In this document: positions 48,960-57,410 of the stretch, piece after piece | Layout of the letters: the number at the start of each line of letters is the position of its first letter | How positions within the stretch are numbered: position 1 is the stretch's first letter | Source of the DNA: F23-B02 sp963613665 | Lineage (GTDB): Bacteria > Bacillota > Clostridia > Oscillospirales > Oscillospiraceae | DNA length: 64,000 nt | Direction: 5' to 3' | Assembly: GCA_963613665.1 (NCBI GenBank) | Contig: CAVEAL010000005.1 | Span: 48,266-112,265, forward strand | Position numbers and translations under genes: made by a program | The notes under the pieces: model-generated | Told to the model about the DNA's origin: nothing | The model's database searches: none | Seen by the model: only the letters and a program-made list of their open reading frames with translations

Positions 48960-50660
48960 TCACAGCGTTTTGCTGAAAAGTCTGTAGTAATCGTTGTTTT
49001 CTTCAAGCTCGGCAGGTGAGCCGGAGGCCTCGGGGCATCCGTCCTTCATGACGATGATGTTGTCGGCATTCTTCGTTGCGGCAAAGCTGTGCGCTATCAT
49101 TATCGTCGTGCGCCCCTGCATGAGCCTGTCGAGCGCATCGGTGACGAGCGCCTCGCTCATCACGTCAAGATTGCTCGTAGCCTCGTCGAGCAGCAGAAAA
49201 TCGGAGCTGCGCAGCATCGCGCGTGCAATTGAAATGCACTGCGCCTGGCCGCCAGAGAAGTTTGAGCCGCCCAGACCCACGTCCTCGTCAAAGCCCAGCG
49301 GCTTTTCCATGATAAAGTCGTAGCAGTTTGCTCTCTTCGCCGTTTCGATGAGCTCCTCCTCGCTGACCTCGCGCTCAAGACCGTAGAGCATGTTCTCGCG
49401 CACCGTACCGCCGATGAGCGCCTCGCGCTGGAACACATAGGCAAAGCGCTTTCGCCACTGGGCAAGATCGAACTCCGAAATATCCTCGCCGCCGAAGAGT
49501 ATTTTCCCCTCCGAAGGCTCATACAGGCGCACGAGCAGCTTAAAGAGCGTGCTCTTGCCCGCGCCGTTGCCGCCGATGACGGCCGTTACCTTGCCCAGCG
49601 GTATCGTCAGGGAGACATTTTTGAGCACCTCTCTTTCCTCGGAATAGGCAAAGCTCACGTTTTCAAAGCGTATATCCGAGCATATCTCGGGAACGTCAGC
49701 ACCGCTTTCGCGCTCGGGCTCGGCCGCACAGACGCGGTTTATCTTCTGCATCTGTCCGAAAATTCCGGACACCGAGCCGACGTTCATGAAAAACTGCATG
49801 AGCTGAAGCCCTACGATGCCGGTTATCATATAAAACGCCGTCAGGTCGCCGATACTGAGCTCGCCCGTCGGCACGAGCCTGCCGCCGATGACAAAGACGA
49901 TGAAGATGAACATTATCGAAAACAGGCTCGATGCAAGCTGGTATCCCGCTACAAGTATCCAGTTGAGGAAATCGGCAATGTACATGCGCTTGAAGGTCGC
50001 ATTGCCCTTGCGGCTTTCGAGCATTTCGGCCGCCGCGCTTTTTATAAGGCGGAAATTGCGCACGCGCTCGGCCAGATAGCCGAGGCTGCTTGCCATGGTG
50101 ACGGTGCTGTAAACGCCGAGCTTATACATGAGCTTTCCGTAGATTATGCACACGATGAGCGTCAGCGGAATTATGAGCAGCGAGTAGTTTGCCAGCATCG
50201 TATTGTAATCGTAGAGCTTTATGAACGCCTGGACCGCCGTCACGACGCAGACCACGAACGACACTGCCATGGAAAACAGCGTCGAGGGTGCGCCCGCATC
50301 GGAGGTGACACGGCTAACGAGCTCGTTGCCGTTATCCTCGTCGTAGTATTTCATCGGCAGGTGCATTATCTTCTCCCAGAGCCTGCACCTTACGCGGAGG
50401 TTTATCGTCTCCTCCATTTTTCGTGTGAAGTAGTAGGACACGATAGAGAGCACCGCCGCTGCCGCCGTCACTCCCATGTAGCTGAAAAGAGCCTTCGCAT
50501 TGATCGCCTTCTGGCTCGTATCGATAACGCTCGCCGTGAGCGTTGCACTCTGGAGCTCCGCGCTCATTGTGGAGGCCGAAAAGACAAAGCACAGTATGAT
50601 GAGCAGCCACGGCAGCTTTACGCCCTCGAGGACGCTGAAATATCCTGAAAGCTTTTTCAT
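48960..50660 (-). CDS. ABC exporter half-transporter, second subunit
   Basis: A 566-residue protein with six N-terminal transmembrane helices (ABC_membrane) and a C-terminal ATPase: GGNGAGKSTL (Walker A), NFSGGQAQ (signature), FLLLDEATSNLD (Walker B with catalytic Glu) and IMIAHSFA (H-loop). It overlaps the upstream half-transporter by four bases, so the two probably assemble as a heterodimer. The substrate is not readable; such pairs export peptides, drugs or lipids. Confidence 0.93.
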   Translation of the reverse strand: MKKLSGYFSVLEGVKLPWLLIILCFVFSASTMSAELQSATLTASVIDTSQKAINAKALFSYMGVTAAAAVLSIVSYYFTRKMEETINLRVRCRLWEKIMHLPMKYYDEDNGNELVSRVTSDAGAPSTLFSMAVSFVVCVVTAVQAFIKLYDYNTMLANYSLLIIPLTLIVCIIYGKLMYKLGVYSTVTMASSLGYLAERVRNFRLIKSAAAEMLESRKGNATFKRMYIADFLNWILVAGYQLASSLFSIMFIFIVFVIGGRLVPTGELSIGDLTAFYMITGIVGLQLMQFFMNVGSVSGIFGQMQKINRVCAAEPERESGADVPEICSDIRFENVSFAYSEEREVLKNVSLTIPLGKVTAVIGGNGAGKSTLFKLLVRLYEPSEGKILFGGEDISEFDLAQWRKRFAYVFQREALIGGTVRENMLYGLEREVSEEELIETAKRANCYDFIMEKPLGFDEDVGLGGSNFSGGQAQCISIARAMLRSSDFLLLDEATSNLDVMSEALVTDALDRLMQGRTTIMIAHSFAATKNADNIIVMKDGCPEASGSPAELEENNDYYRLFSKTL

Positions 50661-52393
50661 GTTTCCTCCTCCCCGAGCGTGTTCTCAACCATGCTGCGGT
50701 AGGTCGGGCAGCTTTGCATGAGCTGTCCGTGATCACCGTCGCCGACGAGCGTGCCGCCGGACAGGACGATTATGCGCCCGCAGCGCCTTGCGTAGTCGAG
50801 GTCGTGCGTTATCAGTATGCGCGTCCTGCCCTCGAATACGGCGTCCATCGTCTCCTGTATCTTTGCCGAAACGCGCACATCAAGTGCGCTCGTCGGCTCG
50901 TCCATAAGTATGATGCTGCCGCCGCGCAGCACCTCGCGGGTGAGCACGAGCCGCTGCTTCTGACCGCCGGACATTGACTCGCCTCCGGCGGCTATCGCCG
51001 TGTCGAGCCCATCGGGGCACAGCTCAAGATACTCGGTAAAGCCCGTGCGTCCCGCGGCTGCAAGTATCTCCGCGTCGCCGACCTCGCGGTCTATGCCATA
51101 GGTGAGCGCCTCGCGCAGCGTCCCGCTGAATATGCCCGCGCCCTGCTGGACGTAGGCAAGCTTTTTTCTGAAATCGGAAAGCGATATATCCGCAATGTCC
51201 GTTCCGCCGACGAGCACCCTGCCCTCGTCGGGCATGTAGAAGCGCTCGAGCATGCTCACCGTTGTCGTCTTGCCGCTGCCGCACATTCCGACTATGGCGA
51301 CGCTGCCGCCGTCGGGCACGGTGAACGACACGTTTTTGAGCGCAGGCTCGTCCGCGCCCGAATAGGTGAAGCTCACGTTTTCAAAGCGCACCTCCCCGCT
51401 GCCGGGAAAGGCCGCCGTGCCGCCGCACTCGTCGCTGCCGTTCATTATTCCGACGCTGCGCTCGAAGGTACCCTTGATGCCTTTTATCGTCACCCAGCGC
51501 GTGAAAACGCCGTCCATTATCGGGAACAGGTTCTGCGCGAACAGGAAGAAGGCAAGCCACATCGTAACATCGATCTCCCTGCGCTGGAGCAGGATGACCG
51601 CAATTACGACGACGATGAATTTCTGCAATATATCAATGACGGCAACAATACCGGAGGAGATGTTCGTCAGCTTCACGAGCTTCATGTTAGCCTTCATTAT
51701 CTCACCCGCGGCCTCTCTGCCGTTTTCGCTTTCAAGGCTTTCGTTGGTGTAGGTCTTGACCAGCGGCAGGTGGCTTATCCTGTCGGCAAGAAAGCTCGTG
51801 AGCAGGCCGATGCGGCCGTAGACCTTTGTGTTTGCCGTCTGCACCTTTCGACCCATGACGAGCGCATACAGATATTTAAGCGGCAGCATCGCAAAGCAGG
51901 ACACGGCCAGCACCCAGTGATACTCGTTTATCCGCATCAGCGCCGCAATAATGTAATAGATATCGGGCACGAGGTAGATGATGACGTTTATCATGCTGTT
52001 GACCGCAGAGCCCGTATCGTTTATGATCGCACTCATGAGGTCGGAGGGGTCGTTGCGGTCAAAGTGCTCCATGCGCATGCCGAGCATCTTGCTCCACACG
52101 CTTTCTCTTGCCCGGCGAACACCGAGCGACTGTGCCTGCACCTGTGCCGCTACGACCACGAATGACAGTGCGCCGAGCATGACATAGTAGATGACCGCAT
52201 CCCTTATCGCCTTGCCCGACAGCTCGCCTCCGAGCAGGCTCGCCGTCGTATTCGGAAGATCGAGCAGCAGCCTGTTGAAGGCAAGGTTCAGCGCAAGCGC
52301 AATGAGCACCCACAGCCACGGAAGCCGGAGCTTCCTGAGCGTAAGGAACAGACTTTTCCATGTCGCGCTCATGTTTTTTTCGTTTGCTTCCAT
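50657..52393 (-). CDS. ABC exporter half-transporter, first subunit
   Basis: A 578-residue partner of the next gene. The membrane domain spans about 20-310. The ATPase has GMCGSGKTTTV, YVQQGAGIFSGTLREAL (Q-loop region), SMSGGQKQRL and IILMDEPTSALD, with ILITHDLD as H-loop. Both ATP sites in the pair look canonical from the signature and Walker B residues, unlike many heterodimers with one degenerate site. First gene of the ABC-ABC-M16-TraX series. Confidence 0.93.
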   Translation of the reverse strand: MEANEKNMSATWKSLFLTLRKLRLPWLWVLIALALNLAFNRLLLDLPNTTASLLGGELSGKAIRDAVIYYVMLGALSFVVVAAQVQAQSLGVRRARESVWSKMLGMRMEHFDRNDPSDLMSAIINDTGSAVNSMINVIIYLVPDIYYIIAALMRINEYHWVLAVSCFAMLPLKYLYALVMGRKVQTANTKVYGRIGLLTSFLADRISHLPLVKTYTNESLESENGREAAGEIMKANMKLVKLTNISSGIVAVIDILQKFIVVVIAVILLQRREIDVTMWLAFFLFAQNLFPIMDGVFTRWVTIKGIKGTFERSVGIMNGSDECGGTAAFPGSGEVRFENVSFTYSGADEPALKNVSFTVPDGGSVAIVGMCGSGKTTTVSMLERFYMPDEGRVLVGGTDIADISLSDFRKKLAYVQQGAGIFSGTLREALTYGIDREVGDAEILAAAGRTGFTEYLELCPDGLDTAIAAGGESMSGGQKQRLVLTREVLRGGSIILMDEPTSALDVRVSAKIQETMDAVFEGRTRILITHDLDYARRCGRIIVLSGGTLVGDGDHGQLMQSCPTYRSMVENTLGEEET

Positions 52394-52410
52394 ATTGAAC
52401 TCCCGTTAAT

Positions 52411-52440
52411 GAAAAAGCGGATGCCGTTAGCGACATCCGC
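52411..52440 (-). terminator. Terminator between the lipoprotein gene and the ABC operon
   Basis: On the minus strand GCGGATGTCG and CGGCATCCGC around CTAA, followed by TTTTTC. Confidence 0.8.
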
Positions 52441-52454
52441 CGTTCGTAATTGCC

Positions 52455-53513
52455 TTATTCGTAAACGGTCGAGAGGAAGGTCTCCTCGATCAGACGGGTG
52501 TACTCGGCCACAGAGTGATCCTTCAGCAGGCTCATGGAAATGTAGCTGTCGATCGACGCGCTGAGCGTATCGCCGGTGTAGGACACCATGAGTACGGTGT
52601 CGGAAACGCGGACCTCGTCGCTGGTGCTCTCGGCGAGCTTGTCGGCCGCTTCCTTGGAGGGGCACTCATAATAGGTGTATGCCGCGACCATGTCGCCGTC
52701 CTTGCCGTAGAGGAAGGTGCTCAGTGAGGAGATGCAGTCGCTCTCGCTGGCGTCCACGGCCGCCTGGCCGCTGCCGGTGAGGACTACCTTCTGGTCATAC
52801 TCGATGTCGGTGGGGTCCTTGTGCTCTGCATAGGGCTTGTAGGGGTTCTCGCCTGCGTCGGCGCGCACACCGTAGCTCTGCTGGAGGTAGGTTATATAGC
52901 CCGTGTCGCCGGAAAGTCCCATGCTTTCGCACTCGGAGGCTATCTGCTCGCTCCCGGCAACGTACTTGAGAACGGTGTCGCTCTCGGCGGTGTACGGCAT
53001 GCCGTAGGTCAAGGCCATGGTATCAATGACGGTGTCCTTTGCGCTTGCGTCGCTGAGCATGAGGTATGCGTCGCACTCGACGGCAGTGCCCTCTTTTGAG
53101 TAAACCACGAAGTAGAGCGTGACGGTTCCGGGGATGCTTACCATCTTCGACTCATCGGGCAGGCCGAGATCGACCTCTTCGCCCTCGGCGTATGCGGTGT
53201 ATTCGCCGGTGGTGACATTCACCCAGCCTTTTGCAAGGCCGGTCGCTGCGTCATAGTCATACATGCCGACGGGATTGCCGCTTTCGTCATACATTATGGT
53301 GTCAGGGTAGGCGTCGCTGCTTGCGTAATCGGAGAGCGTATCGCCGAAGCTGTCGTTTTTGAGGACCGTGCGGGTGTCGAAGCTCAGTCCGCTGGGGTCC
53401 GTGTGCGAGTAGTCGCCGAGCTTGACCACGTCAGCCTTGCTGAAGAGGCTGCATCCGGTAAGGCTGAACACAAGGACAGCCGCCAACAGAACGGATACTA
53501 TTTTTTTCATCAT
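52455..53513 (-). CDS. Putative lipoprotein of unknown function
   Basis: A 352-residue protein with signal and lipobox LVFSLTGCSLF, cysteine at about residue 21. The acidic mature part contains two parallel-looking halves, each starting with a SHTDPSGLSFD or EHKDPTDIEYD block, suggesting an internal duplication. No enzymatic motif is seen. It is the last gene of the trigger-factor-like/thioredoxin/FTR-like series, starting 12 bases after it, so a link to thiol redox or protein folding outside the membrane is possible. Confidence 0.72.
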   Translation of the reverse strand: MMKKIVSVLLAAVLVFSLTGCSLFSKADVVKLGDYSHTDPSGLSFDTRTVLKNDSFGDTLSDYASSDAYPDTIMYDESGNPVGMYDYDAATGLAKGWVNVTTGEYTAYAEGEEVDLGLPDESKMVSIPGTVTLYFVVYSKEGTAVECDAYLMLSDASAKDTVIDTMALTYGMPYTAESDTVLKYVAGSEQIASECESMGLSGDTGYITYLQQSYGVRADAGENPYKPYAEHKDPTDIEYDQKVVLTGSGQAAVDASESDCISSLSTFLYGKDGDMVAAYTYYECPSKEAADKLAESTSDEVRVSDTVLMVSYTGDTLSASIDSYISMSLLKDHSVAEYTRLIEETFLSTVYE

Positions 53514-53525
53514 TGGTCTTCTCCT

Positions 53526-53726
53526 TTATTTTTCTTTGTAATACAGCAGGCAGTGGCAGTAGCCCTCAAAATCGGGGTCCTGCATCTGCTGCCGGAATTC
53601 CTCGCAAATGCACTTGTATTCGGGCTTTATCTCCCTGCGGCAGGGACAGTAGCCGCCGGTTTCTTTAAGCCCTGCCTTTATTCTCGCAACGACCGCGGGG
53701 TCGTCGTTGAGTCTTATCTTTCCCAT
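53526..53726 (-). CDS. Ferredoxin-thioredoxin reductase catalytic-chain-like protein
   Basis: A 66-residue protein with the FTR catalytic-subunit cysteine pattern: CPCR, CICEEF and GYCHCLLY, that is three CxC pairs that bind a [4Fe-4S] cluster and form the active disulphide. Plant and cyanobacterial catalytic chains are about 110 residues; this is a compact version, as in some anaerobes. It would pass electrons from ferredoxin to thioredoxin. The ATG at 53726 is preferred; a GTG three codons upstream is possible. The adjacent upstream gene is a thioredoxin. Confidence 0.87.
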   Translation of the reverse strand: MGKIRLNDDPAVVARIKAGLKETGGYCPCRREIKPEYKCICEEFRQQMQDPDFEGYCHCLLYYKEK

Positions 53727-53742
53727 ATGTATCACGCTTCCC

Positions 53743-54057
53743 TTATTCGTACAGCAGCTTCGATATATGCTCGAGCAGCTCGGCGCGGTCTATGCTGCCG
53801 ACCGTGCGGTCGATAAGCTCGCCGCGGCGGAAATACAGCAGCGTCGGCATTGCGTCGATGCCGTGCGTGTCGGCTATATCGGGGTTGAACGTTATATTGA
53901 CTCTGCCGAAGGAAATGCCCGCCAGCTCATCTGCAACTGCATCGTACACCGGTGCGAGCATGACACAGGCAAAGCAGTTTTCGCCGTAGCAGTCGATGAC
54001 CGCGTATTCGGCCTGCGAAAATTCCTTCCACTGTTGTTCTTTGAGCTCTTTGACCAT
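53743..54057 (-). CDS. Thioredoxin-family protein with CFAC active site
   Basis: A 104-residue thioredoxin fold. The active-site motif reads ENCFACVMLAPVYD where classic thioredoxins have WCGPC; the cis-proline region AMPTLLYFRRG is intact. There is no signal peptide, so it is cytosolic. The ATG at 54057 is two bases after the stop of the trigger-factor-like gene, and the FTR-like gene follows 16 bases later. The context suggests it is the dedicated partner of that reductase. Confidence 0.9.
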   Translation of the reverse strand: MVKELKEQQWKEFSQAEYAVIDCYGENCFACVMLAPVYDAVADELAGISFGRVNITFNPDIADTHGIDAMPTLLYFRRGELIDRTVGSIDRAELLEHISKLLYE

Positions 54058-54059
54058 GT

Positions 54060-54917
54060 TTAACCTCCAAACTTCTGCTCGATCAGACTGTTTATATGCT
54101 CGAACAGCGGCGTCAGGCACAGCTCGCCGCGTGCCATCTCAAGAAGCTCGCCGCGCTCGGGAACAGTTTCGCCCATGAGCTGCATCATCTCGGCAAACTG
54201 ATCGGCCATCTGCTCGATCTCGGTCTGTCCGACCTCGATGCCCTGCCGGCGGCAGAATGCCTCTGCGACCCACATCTGTTTGCACTGGTAGACGATCGAC
54301 TCGACCACCATCTCCTCGGTCACGCCCTCGGGCTGCGGTCTTTCGGCCTTTGTCTTTTCGATATACGCCTGCATTTCGTCCTCGTCATAGCTGTACTCGC
54401 TGCCGTTTATGAGCGCATCCATGAGGTAGCGCATGATCATCTTGCCGCGCTCGAGCTTCTGCTCGCCCTCGGCCTTCGCGTTCAGGTAGCTGCGGTAGGC
54501 CTCGACACTGTCAACTCCCTCGATATCCAGTGACGCTATTAGCGCATCATTCACCTCGACCGGCGTGCGGCGTATAACGGCCTCAACGCACAGCTGCACC
54601 GTTTTTCCCGCAAGCTCTGCCGAAAAAACGTCGCCTGCGCGTTTTCCGAGCGCAGCAGAGGCAGCCTCTTTCGCCGCAGGCAGCTCGGTGCCTGTAAATA
54701 TGAGTATCGTCCGTCCGTCGGGGTAGCTTTCCTTATCCGCACGGCAGCGGACAAGGTCGCCGGTCTCTGCCAGCTCCACGGTGCTCTCCTTTGCGCAGCG
54801 CAGAGAAAGAGCCTCTATCTCACTTTCGATATGCTGTGCATCGATCCTGACTTCCTGCATTTCGGCAGGTACCGAAACGCCGTCAAGGTCACACAGCCTG
54901 CTTACAAATCCGTTCAT
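54060..54917 (-). CDS. Trigger-factor-like chaperone lacking the ribosome-binding domain
   Basis: A 285-residue protein. The first half resembles a FKBP-type domain (GDLVRCRADKESYPDG and GKRAGDVFSAELAGK). The second half (about 120-285) matches the trigger factor C-terminal helical arms (VDSVEAYRSYLNAKAEGEQK, IVYQCKQMWVAEAFCRRQGIEV). The N-terminal ribosome-docking domain with its GFRxGKxP loop is absent. Full trigger factors are about 430 residues. It may act as a free chaperone/isomerase for redox-active clients, given the co-transcribed thioredoxin and FTR-like genes. Confidence 0.82.
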   Translation of the reverse strand: MNGFVSRLCDLDGVSVPAEMQEVRIDAQHIESEIEALSLRCAKESTVELAETGDLVRCRADKESYPDGRTILIFTGTELPAAKEAASAALGKRAGDVFSAELAGKTVQLCVEAVIRRTPVEVNDALIASLDIEGVDSVEAYRSYLNAKAEGEQKLERGKMIMRYLMDALINGSEYSYDEDEMQAYIEKTKAERPQPEGVTEEMVVESIVYQCKQMWVAEAFCRRQGIEVGQTEIEQMADQFAEMMQLMGETVPERGELLEMARGELCLTPLFEHINSLIEQKFGG

Positions 54918-54977
54918 GGGGTCATCCTTTCGTATTTGATACAGAACTTTGACAAACTGAACGCAAAGTACACGGCC

Positions 54978-55006
54978 ATTCTACATTACAAAGCGCTAAA
55001 ACGCAA
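54978..55006 (-). promoter_or_regulatory. Promoter of the trigger-factor-like/thioredoxin operon
   Basis: On the minus strand TTGCGT (55006-55001), a 17-base spacer and TAGAAT (54983-54978). The leader would be about 55 bases. Confidence 0.5.
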
Positions 55007-55070
55007 CTGTTTTTTGCGGCCGCCGTCATCTGCGTCCTCGGGATTTTTTATCAAAAATTCCACATCAAAA

Positions 55071-55117
55071 AAATGTCGGGAGCGGCAGATCGCTTCACAG
55101 TCGCCGTCCCAACATTT
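55071..55117 (-). terminator. Terminator after the NifX-like gene
   Basis: AAATGTTGGGA and TCCCGACATTT (one G-T pair) on the minus strand, followed by TTTTGATG. Confidence 0.75.
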
Positions 55118-55135
55118 TTATCGGTTTTCTGCTTG

Positions 55136-55570
55136 TCAGTGGCAGCCGCAGCTTCCGCCGCAGCCGCAGTCGCCGCCGTCATCATGGCTGTGATCTCCGC
55201 AGCCGCCCGAGCAGCCGGAGCATCCGCCGCTGCCGCAGCCGCCGCCCTCGTCGGAGATGAAGGGGAGCTGACCGTGCATCAGAAGCTCCGCCGCGTCGTC
55301 TGAATTGCCGCAGAAGCCGGCAAACGCAACGATGCCGTAGGCAGCCAGCGCAGCTCTCGCGTGAACGCCGATGTTGCCGACGATGACGGCGTCAACATGC
55401 AGGCTGTTCATGAGGTCGGCTACCGCCTGATGTCCGGTCTCCTTGACCTCTACGAGTTCCTTGGAGACAAGCTCGGTATTGTCGTCATTGGTCTTGTAGA
55501 CCGCAAACATTTCGGCGTGGCCGAAGTGCTCGAATATCTCATTGTCCTTGTAAGATACTGCAATTATCAT
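55136..55570 (-). CDS. NifX/NafY-type protein with Cys/Gly/His metal-binding tail
   Basis: A 144-residue protein. Residues 1-105 are the dinitrogenase iron-molybdenum cofactor (NifX/NifB C-terminal) fold: IFEHFGHAEMFAVYK at the start and DAVIVGNIGVHARAAL. The tail from about 107 has eight cysteines and three histidines among Gly and Ser (GGGCGSGGCSGC, GDHSHDD, CGCGGSCGCH), a likely iron or other metal sink. No nitrogenase genes are present, so it probably handles Fe-S or another metal cofactor. It starts three bases after the Mrp gene's stop. Confidence 0.87.
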   Translation of the reverse strand: MIIAVSYKDNEIFEHFGHAEMFAVYKTNDDNTELVSKELVEVKETGHQAVADLMNSLHVDAVIVGNIGVHARAALAAYGIVAFAGFCGNSDDAAELLMHGQLPFISDEGGGCGSGGCSGCSGGCGDHSHDDGGDCGCGGSCGCH

Positions 55571-55573
55571 AAT

Positions 55574-56398
55574 TTATTCTCCTTTTTCTATAAAGTCTGC
55601 AAGCTCGTTGAGAGCGTCAGAGTCGATGCTTTCGATCTCGCCCGCGTCTACCATCGTGGCTACGACGGGGTCAATAGGCAGACGCGCGGTGTGCTTTATG
55701 CCGAACTCACCGGCGGCCTTTGCGACCTTGCTCGCGCCGAATATCTCGTGCTCCTTGCCGCAGTCGGGGCATTTGAAGTAGCTCATATTCTCGACTATTC
55801 CGAGCACGGGGATGTTCATGAGCTTTGCCATATTCACGGCCTTTGCCACGATCATGGAAACGAGCTCCTGAGGCGAGGTGACGATGACGATGCCGTCAAC
55901 GGGCAGCGACTGGAAAACCGTCAGTGGAACGTCGCCCGTTCCGGGAGGCATATCGACAAACATGTAGTCCACGTTATCCCAGAGCACCTCGCTCCAGAAC
56001 TGCGTTACGACGCCCGCGATGACGGGGCCGCGCCAGACGACGGGGTCTGTCTCGTTATCGAGGATGAGGTTTACGGACATGATCTGCGTGCCCCTGTTCG
56101 AATAGCACGGGATGAGCGCTTCATCCGTTGCGCGTGCGTGCTCATGGATGCCGAAGGACTTGGGGATCGACGGGCCGGTTATGTCCGCATCCAGAACGGC
56201 GGCCTGATAGCCGCGGCTCTGCATTTTGCTTGCCAGAAGGCCGGTGACGAGGCTTTTGCCGACGCCGCCCTTACCACTGACGACGGCGATGACCTTTTTG
56301 ACATTGGCTGCCGGATGGAGCTTTGCGCTCATATCCTGAGTCTCGCGCTCGCCGCAGTTTTCCTGACAGGTCGAGCAATCGTGTGTACATTCGCTCAT
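55574..56398 (-). CDS. Mrp/NBP35-type iron-sulphur carrier ATPase
   Basis: A 274-residue P-loop ATPase of the ParA/MinD group that carries and delivers [4Fe-4S] clusters. The N-terminus has CTHDCSTCQENC, which may bind a cluster. Deviant Walker A: VSGKGGVGKSLVT; YMFVDMPPGTGDVP is the Mrp signature; CPDCGKEHEIFG holds the C-terminal CxxC for the bridging cluster. The NifX-like partner follows directly, a pairing common in Clostridia. Confidence 0.93.
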   Translation of the reverse strand: MSECTHDCSTCQENCGERETQDMSAKLHPAANVKKVIAVVSGKGGVGKSLVTGLLASKMQSRGYQAAVLDADITGPSIPKSFGIHEHARATDEALIPCYSNRGTQIMSVNLILDNETDPVVWRGPVIAGVVTQFWSEVLWDNVDYMFVDMPPGTGDVPLTVFQSLPVDGIVIVTSPQELVSMIVAKAVNMAKLMNIPVLGIVENMSYFKCPDCGKEHEIFGASKVAKAAGEFGIKHTARLPIDPVVATMVDAGEIESIDSDALNELADFIEKGE

Positions 56399-56442
56399 TT
56401 TAACATACTCCTAATATCAAATGTTTTTTCAATGATAATATA

Positions 56443-56949
56443 CTAACACTCTTTGTGCCTTTTGTCCAGCCGGCCGACAAGATATGTCGCCGCAAAGCCG
56501 GTGAACAGGCCGGTCACGACGGCCGAAGCCAGAAGCACCGGCGCATAGACGAAAAGTGCGCTCGTTTTCGTTATGAGGACCGCCGCAGCAAGCTGTCCGA
56601 AATTGTGCGCCGCCGCGCCGAACACGCTGACGACCCACAGAAGGTTTTTCGAAAACGGTCTGATCGTCAGGCACATGACGGCATAGGCAAGCGCACCTCC
56701 GGCGATGCTGAATATAAACGCCGACACGCCGCCGGTGAACATGCTGCCCATGGCTATGCGCACGAGCAGGATGAGCCCCGCCTCGCGCCGTCCGAGCATG
56801 ACCATTGCGATGAGCGTCACGACGTTTGCAAGGCCGAGCTTAACGCCGGGCACGGGAATGGGCGCGGGTATCTGCGACTCTATTACAAAAACGATGAGCG
56901 AGGCGGCCGTGAACATCGCCATAAGCGCAAGCTTTCTCGTCTTAGGCAT
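56443..56949 (-). CDS. Gx transporter family membrane protein
   Basis: A 168-residue protein with five hydrophobic segments, from LALMAMFTAASLIVFVIES to VTGLFTGFAATYLVGRL. PIPVPGVKLGLANVVTL is the diagnostic Gx/HepS-I segment, resembling ECF-type S components. Members are annotated as heptaprenyl diphosphate synthase component I and often sit with NusG-II proteins and flavinylation genes. It overlaps the NusG-II gene by eight bases. The substrate is unknown. Confidence 0.87.
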   Translation of the reverse strand: MPKTRKLALMAMFTAASLIVFVIESQIPAPIPVPGVKLGLANVVTLIAMVMLGRREAGLILLVRIAMGSMFTGGVSAFIFSIAGGALAYAVMCLTIRPFSKNLLWVVSVFGAAAHNFGQLAAAVLITKTSALFVYAPVLLASAVVTGLFTGFAATYLVGRLDKRHKEC

Positions 56950-57301
56950 CTATATCGCCTCCCTCGATCTCGACCGTTAGCCTGTGCGGCAGACAGACGA
57001 TGGGAACACCGGCTGTGCTCACCCTGCCCTGCGCAACACATATATGGTCGCGGCAGTCGGCCTCGGTGATGCTTATGGCGCCGCGCTCTATGTGAAGCTT
57101 ATTATACCCGTACTCCGTTTCAATTTCCATGTCATATGCAGCAGCAACGGCGCTAAGATCGATTTTTTTATATACCTCGCCGTCAACGCGTATAACGGCA
57201 AGCGTTCCCTGCCCGCCGCTGCCTTTGAGCAGCAGGAAAGCCGCCGCGCATATTATGAGCACTGCGGTAAATATCACTATCCATGTTTTTGCGCTTTTCA
57301 T
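56942..57301 (-). CDS. Membrane-anchored NusG domain II protein
   Basis: A 119-residue protein with an N-terminal membrane anchor (IVIFTAVLIICAAAFLLL) and an extracytoplasmic NusG-II domain: TLAVIRVDGEVYKKIDLS, ISITEADCRDHICVAQGRVS and GVPIVCLPHRLTVEI. The cysteines are conserved in the family. The ATG at 57301 is chosen on its spacing from AGG; an ATG two codons upstream is equally possible. With the Gx gene it forms the usual pair linked to extracytoplasmic electron transfer. Confidence 0.85.
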   Translation of the reverse strand: MKSAKTWIVIFTAVLIICAAAFLLLKGSGGQGTLAVIRVDGEVYKKIDLSAVAAAYDMEIETEYGYNKLHIERGAISITEADCRDHICVAQGRVSTAGVPIVCLPHRLTVEIEGGDIDA

Positions 57302-57335
57302 ATTCATGAACCTATTGTAAATAAATCCGGCTTGC

Positions 57336-57364
57336 TTGTCAATGCGCTGCATTTATGATATTAT
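57336..57364 (+). promoter_or_regulatory. Promoter of the FHA-SEDS/PBP operon
   Basis: TTGTCA (57336-57341), a 17-base spacer and TATTAT (57359-57364); predicted start near 57371. Confidence 0.6.
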
Positions 57365-57410
57365 TCTGATGTGTATATTGCAACACTAATAAATTAAAGA
57401 GGTGAAAAGC

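Noticed and set aside
55073..55303. Alanine-rich plus-strand frame
   Set aside because: It is the antisense reading of the Gly/Cys-rich tail of the NifX-like gene.
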